DNA of 64,000 nt, taken from contig NZ_JACCBV010000001.1 in assembly GCF_013409785.1 (NCBI RefSeq), positions 1,426,001-1,490,000 on the forward strand, in the 5' to 3' direction. The notes beneath the pieces were generated by a model. That model was not told where the DNA came from. It worked only from the letters and a program-made list of their open reading frames with translations, and did no database searches. Origin of the DNA: Microbacterium immunditiarum. GTDB taxonomy: Bacteria; Actinomycetota; Actinomycetes; Actinomycetales; Microbacteriaceae. Positions 60,378 through 64,000 of the stretch are shown here, in pieces. The translations under genes and the position numbers were made by a program. Position 1 is the stretch's first letter, and each line of letters starts with the position of its first letter.

Positions 60378-60578
60378 ATGCTCTTGCTCGCATCGTTCGT
60401 CGTCGTCCCGTCGCCGCACCCGGCTGCCGCCGCCTGCCCCGATGGTTCGCCTTCCCACGCCGCCCTCGTCTCGATTGCCGAAGACCTTTGCTCGACACCG
60501 CCTCGATCCCCACCCAGACGCCGCCCGCCCTCTCCGACGACGCCGACGTGCTCGCCGCGACGCCGGAGAAGGCGATGA
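60378..60578 (+). other. Possible leader ORF upstream of the Bcr/CflA exporter
   Basis: A 66-codon ORF starting MLLLASFVVV and ending in a Pro/Arg-rich stretch with six consecutive Arg codons. Its stop overlaps the exporter start by ATGA. That suggests translational coupling and perhaps a stalling leader peptide, but Arg-rich ORFs also arise by chance in GC-rich DNA. The evidence for translation is weak. Confidence 0.25.
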
Positions 60579-61921
60579 CGGATGCCGCGCCCGCCGGCGC
60601 CTCGACCGCGACGGGCTCCATCCGCACGCGCGGCAGCAACCCGACCGGCGCGATCCGCACACTCGGCAGCAACCCGGCCACCGCGCCGATCGTGCTCCAC
60701 CCGGGCGACTCGCTGTCGTCCGGGCGCCGCCTGCTCTACGTGATCCTGCTCGGCGCGCTCACGGCGCTCGGGCCGTTCACGATCGACCTCTACCTGCCGG
60801 CGTTCCCGGTGCTCGAGGCCGACTTCGACACGACCGCGGCCGCGATCCAGCTCACCCTCACGGGCACGATGATCGGGTTCGGGCTCGGGCAGCTCATCGT
60901 CGGGCCGCTCAGCGACAAGGTCGGCCGGCGCCTTCCGCTGCTGTCGGTGACGGCGCTGCACGTGCTCGCGAGCGTCGCCGCAGCGCTCGCGCCGTCGCTC
61001 GAGCTGCTCAGCGTGGCGCGCGTGCTGATGGGAGCGGGCGCCGCGGCCGGCGGTGTCGTGGCGGCGGCGATCGTGCGCGACCTGTTCGGCGGTCGCCGAC
61101 TCGTCGTGATGCTCTCGCGCCTCGCGCTCGTGTCGGGTGTGGCGCCCGTGCTCGCGCCGCTCGTCGGCTCGGCGCTGCTGCTCGTGATGCCGTGGCGCGG
61201 CGTCTTCGTCGTGCTCGCCCTCTACGGAGCGGTCATGCTCGTGTCGGCGATCGCGTTCGTGCCGGAGACCCTCCCTCCGGCGCGACGCCGCGAGCGCGGC
61301 ACGACGACCGTGTGGCAGCGCTACCGCAGCGTCTTCAGCGACCGCGTGTTCATCGGCGTGCTCATCATCGGCGGCATGACCTTCAGCGGTCTGTTCTCCT
61401 ACCTGTCCGCCTCGTCGTTCCTGTTCCAGGGGATGTACGCGTTCAGCCCGCAGGAGTACGGCGTCCTCTTCGCGGTCAACTCGGTCGGCGTCGTCGCGGG
61501 CGTGCAGACGGCCGCGCGGCTGGCAGCCCGGTTCGGGCCCCAGTGGGTGCTCGCCGTCTCGACCGCGACGCTGGTCGTGGCATCCGTCGCGATCATCGTG
61601 ACCGACCAGCTCGGACTCGGGCTGTGGGGCACGATCGTGCCGCTGTTCGTGTTCATGACGGCGTGCGGGTTCACGTTCCCGTGCGTCCAGGTGCTCGCGC
61701 TCGACCGCCACGGCAAGGCCGCGGGCACGGCGCAGTCCATCATCGGCGCGACCAACTTCGGCGTCGCGGGCATCATCTCGCCGCTCGTCGGCGCGATCGC
61801 CACCGGCGCCGGCATCACCGCGACGACGATGGCCTCGGTCATGGTCGGCTGCGCGGTCGTCGGCGTGCTCGCGCTCTGGATCATCGTGCGGCCGCGCACG
61901 GTCGAGCAGCTGACGCCGTGA
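60575..61921 (+). CDS. Bcr/CflA-family multidrug MFS exporter
   Basis: A 448-residue, 12-TM drug:H+ antiporter (DHA1). ALGPFTIDLYLPAFPVLE is the Bcr/CflA hallmark; motif A is GPLSDKVGRRLPLL, and the later GMTFSGLFSYLSASSFLFQ is typical. The first ~45 residues form a cytosolic tail containing two near-identical 10-residue units, SIRTRGSNPT and AIRTLGSNPA. The ATG at 60575 has GGAG 6 nt upstream. Substrates in characterised relatives include bicyclomycin and chloramphenicol. Confidence 0.92.
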   Translation: MTDAAPAGASTATGSIRTRGSNPTGAIRTLGSNPATAPIVLHPGDSLSSGRRLLYVILLGALTALGPFTIDLYLPAFPVLEADFDTTAAAIQLTLTGTMIGFGLGQLIVGPLSDKVGRRLPLLSVTALHVLASVAAALAPSLELLSVARVLMGAGAAAGGVVAAAIVRDLFGGRRLVVMLSRLALVSGVAPVLAPLVGSALLLVMPWRGVFVVLALYGAVMLVSAIAFVPETLPPARRRERGTTTVWQRYRSVFSDRVFIGVLIIGGMTFSGLFSYLSASSFLFQGMYAFSPQEYGVLFAVNSVGVVAGVQTAARLAARFGPQWVLAVSTATLVVASVAIIVTDQLGLGLWGTIVPLFVFMTACGFTFPCVQVLALDRHGKAAGTAQSIIGATNFGVAGIISPLVGAIATGAGITATTMASVMVGCAVVGVLALWIIVRPRTVEQLTP

Positions 61922-61936
61922 GGCTCGGCATCCGGC

Positions 61937-62431
61937 TCAGTCCCGCCTGACCGGCTGCAGGCGAAACAGCCGCACCTTCCGGCCCGACGACCGCTCGTAA
62001 TCGCGATAGCCCGGCCACTGCCGCTCGATGGTGGCCCACGCCGCGTCGAGCTCGTCGTCGGGGATGAGGGTCGCGTGGACGGCCATGCGGCGCCCGCGCA
62101 CGGTGATCTCGGCGTCGGGGCGCGCGAGCAGGTTGTTCGTCCACGCGGGGTGGTTCCTGCCCGCGAAGTTCGTTCCGGCGACGATCGCGCGACCCCGGCC
62201 GTCGGGCGTGTACATGAGCGGCGCGTCGCGCGGCTCGCCCGACTTCGCACCGATCGTGTGCAGCACGAGCGAGGGGACGATGAGCCCGCTCACCTGGACG
62301 CGGCCCCGCGAGATCCACGACACGACCCGCTCGATCGGCGGCAGCAGCGTGGGGCCGATCCAGCGGCGGAAGACCCGCGTTCGCGAGAGGGGTGCGACCA
62401 CGGCGCGGACGGCTTGCACAACACGGGACAT
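61937..62431 (-). CDS. Deazaflavin (F420)-dependent nitroreductase-family protein
   Basis: A 164-residue split-barrel protein of the DDN/AOR family: VSGLIVPSLVLHTIGAKSGEPRDAPLMYTPDG, GTNFAGRNHPAWTNNLLARPDAEI and WATIERQWPGYRDYERSSGRKVRLFRLQP are the three conserved regions (cited as locations). Relatives use F420H2 to reduce quinones or nitro compounds. The start at 62431 is chosen because the longer frame overlaps the PAP2 start on the other strand. Confidence 0.88.
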   Translation of the reverse strand: MSRVVQAVRAVVAPLSRTRVFRRWIGPTLLPPIERVVSWISRGRVQVSGLIVPSLVLHTIGAKSGEPRDAPLMYTPDGRGRAIVAGTNFAGRNHPAWTNNLLARPDAEITVRGRRMAVHATLIPDDELDAAWATIERQWPGYRDYERSSGRKVRLFRLQPVRRD

Positions 62432-62481
62432 GGCGTCAATCCTGCCCTCGATCGACGGGGCGCGGGAGGCAGAATGGGGCG

Positions 62482-63156
62482 ATGGAACGCCCGACGACAC
62501 GACCGGATGCCGCGCCGTCCCGCCTCATCGCCGTCACGATCGTGGGTGTCGGCCTCATCGGCCTCGGCGTGCTGCTCGGATGGGCGATCTTCCTGCGGGG
62601 CGACGATCCGTTCGCGGTCGACGTGTGGTGGAACGACCTGCTCGTCGAGTGGTGGGTCCCCGCGATCGGCGGGTTCTCGCGCGTCATGAACTGGCTCGGC
62701 GGGGGATGGTTCGGCGTGCTCGCCGTTCCGATCATCGGCGCCGGCGCGCTCGTGCTGCTGCGAAGGCCGTGGTCGGCGGCGTACTTCCTGGCGGCCGAGA
62801 TCGGCTCGGTCGCGGTCGTGCAGGTGATGAAGCACGTCTTCGGTCGCGTGCGCCCCGACGAGATCCTCGTCCTCTCGGACGTCGGCTCCTACCCGTCGGG
62901 GCACGTCGCGAACGCGGCGACGATCGCGACCGTGGCGGTCGTGCTGTTCCCGCGCCTCTCGGTCGTCGTCGCCGGGTCCGTATGGGTCCTGCTCATGGCC
63001 TTCAGCCGCACGTACCTCCACGCGCACTGGCTGAGCGACACGGTTGGAGGAGCGCTCGCAGGCACGGGCGCGGCGCTTGTCGTCGCGGCGGTGTTCTGGT
63101 CGCAGATCTCGCGAGAGCGGTCGGATGCCGCGGACCGCCGCATCGCCGTCGAGTAG
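62482..63156 (+). CDS. PAP2-family phosphatase, membrane-bound
   Basis: A 224-residue membrane phosphatase with about six hydrophobic segments. The three-part active site is visible: KHVFGRVRP (~residue 120), YPSGHVAN (~140) and SRTYLHAHWLSDTVGG (~180), the KxxxxxxRP / PSGH / SRxxxxxHxxxD signature. It dephosphorylates lipid phosphates such as undecaprenyl pyrophosphate or phosphatidate. The ATG at 62482 is 6 nt after CAGAAT, giving a leaderless start. Confidence 0.92.
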   Translation: MERPTTRPDAAPSRLIAVTIVGVGLIGLGVLLGWAIFLRGDDPFAVDVWWNDLLVEWWVPAIGGFSRVMNWLGGGWFGVLAVPIIGAGALVLLRRPWSAAYFLAAEIGSVAVVQVMKHVFGRVRPDEILVLSDVGSYPSGHVANAATIATVAVVLFPRLSVVVAGSVWVLLMAFSRTYLHAHWLSDTVGGALAGTGAALVVAAVFWSQISRERSDAADRRIAVE

Positions 63157-63216
63157 CACCTCGGCTCCGGCCTTCGCGGGACGACCCGCTCGCGCGCCCG
63201 TCGATAGGCTGTGGCC

Positions 63217-64000
63217 ATGTCAGCGCCCGCCTCGCCCGATCCCGCCGTCGCCGCAGCCGAAGCCGAGCTCGCGAGGCTCCGCGCCGAGGCGGAAGCGGCC
63301 GAAGCCCAGCTCAAGGCGGCTCAGGCGAGGGCGGCGCTCGCCGCGGCGGAGGCGGATGCCGCGAAGGCGCGCGCGGCGGGGGCGGACGCGCCTCCGGCGC
63401 AGGAGACGGCTCGGGCGAAGGACGAATCCCCCGCGGATGCTCCTACCCTCGCACCATCTCCTGCGTCCGAACCGGGGGCAGCGGCAGAGGAGCCGCAGCC
63501 CGCGCAACCGGAGGAGGAGAAGCCACCGGCGGAGGCATCCGTCGAATCCGCTCCTCCCGCCGCCACAACTCCTCCCGCGGCAGCCGCCGATGGTCCCCTC
63601 GATGCGGACGAGGTCGCCAAGGTCATTGCGGGGTACGCGTTCGAGGGCGAGACGCTCGACGTCGGAGCCCTCGTCAACGGCGACCCCGTGCCCGAGGCGC
63701 AGATCCGCATCCCGCTCGGGATGATGAACCGGCACGGCCTCGTCGCGGGAGCGACCGGAACAGGTAAGACCCGCACGCTGCAGGGGCTCGCGGAGCAGCT
63801 CGCGGCGAAGGGCGTCCCGGTGTTCGCGGCCGATATCAAGGGCGATCTCTCCGGTGTCGCGACGCCGGGCGAGGCGAACGAGAAGCTCCTCGACCGCACG
63901 CGCGGGATCGGGCAGGACTGGAAGCCCGAGGCATCCGTCACCGAGTTCTTCGCCCTCGGCGGGATCGGAAAGGGCGTCCCCGTGCGGGCGACGGTGTCGG
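63217..64000 (+). CDS. HerA-like ATPase (DUF853), N-terminal part
   Basis: At least 261 residues, running off the window. The first ~125 residues form an Ala/Glu coiled coil (AEAELARLRAEAEAAEAQL) and a Pro/Ala/Glu-rich low-complexity linker. The ATPase part follows: VAKVIAGYAFEG, then GMMNRHGLVAGATGTGKT with Walker A GATGTGKT (~residues 178-185) and VFAADIKGDLSG. This matches DUF853 helicase-like proteins (E. coli YjgR group). The ATG is 6 nt after TAGGCT and is probably leaderless. Its cellular role is not well established. Confidence 0.88.
   Translation, partial: MSAPASPDPAVAAAEAELARLRAEAEAAEAQLKAAQARAALAAAEADAAKARAAGADAPPAQETARAKDESPADAPTLAPSPASEPGAAAEEPQPAQPEEEKPPAEASVESAPPAATTPPAAAADGPLDADEVAKVIAGYAFEGETLDVGALVNGDPVPEAQIRIPLGMMNRHGLVAGATGTGKTRTLQGLAEQLAAKGVPVFAADIKGDLSGVATPGEANEKLLDRTRGIGQDWKPEASVTEFFALGGIGKGVPVRATVS

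Overview
The window is a 64 kb piece of a very GC-rich actinobacterial chromosome. Gene content, codon use, and gene order (trnW-secE-nusG, rplK-rplA, rplJ-rplL, an acidic N-terminal extension on NusG) point to the Microbacteriaceae, most likely Microbacterium or a close relative. This assignment is inference; there is no rRNA gene to settle it. Many genes lack a Shine-Dalgarno sequence and instead have a TANNNT -10 box 6-7 nt before an ATG/GTG, the leaderless arrangement common in this phylum.

Layout. 1-5.0 kb: a cut aminotransferase, a small membrane protein, and an ABC exporter with its two-component system. 5.0-10.0 kb: the glyoxylate shunt (aceB-aceA) divergent from a RamB-like regulator. 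10.1-27.0 kb: an MFS transporter and then the most interesting region, a catabolic locus. It holds an aldehyde dehydrogenase, a ThDP enzyme, a MarR regulator, three complete two-subunit aconitase/isopropylmalate-dehydratase-like enzymes, a NitT/TauT-type ABC importer, two creatinase-fold proteins and an ornithine-cyclodeaminase-family protein. A palindrome close to TTAGGGnCCCTAA lies in the promoters of all three transcription units, so they probably form one MarR-controlled regulon for uptake and breakdown of one unidentified compound. The third aconitase-like pair has lost all Fe-S cysteines and other signature residues. 27.0-31.5 kb: a PucR regulator divergent from gabT-gabD. 31.5-32.4 kb: a decayed TPR gene and a flavin-oxidoreductase-like gene.

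32.6-37.0 kb: tRNA-Trp, secE, nusG, rplK and rplA, with a VOC gene and a WYL regulator inserted between nusG and rplK. 37.2-49.5 kb: accessory metabolism and defence-like genes (aldo/keto reductase, nitronate monooxygenase, acylphosphatase, LysE exporter with LysR regulator, quinone-reductase-like dehydrogenase, MarR-controlled DHA2 drug exporter, formaldehyde dehydrogenase with a GlcG/HbpS protein, 2'-5' RNA ligase family, YqaJ nuclease, AbiEi-like protein flanked by inverted copies of a palindromic repeat). 49.6-50.9 kb: rplJ-rplL behind a leader with an intrinsic terminator. 50.9-55.8 kb: a LacI regulator divergent from a sugar ABC importer without its own ATPase. 55.9-64.0 kb: a P-type ATPase, DUF305 and DUF3105 secreted proteins, a Bcr/CflA exporter, an F420-type nitroreductase, a PAP2 phosphatase and the start of a HerA-like ATPase.

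Everything here was read by eye from translations and sequence. No homology search was run, so family assignments rest on motifs, lengths and context.
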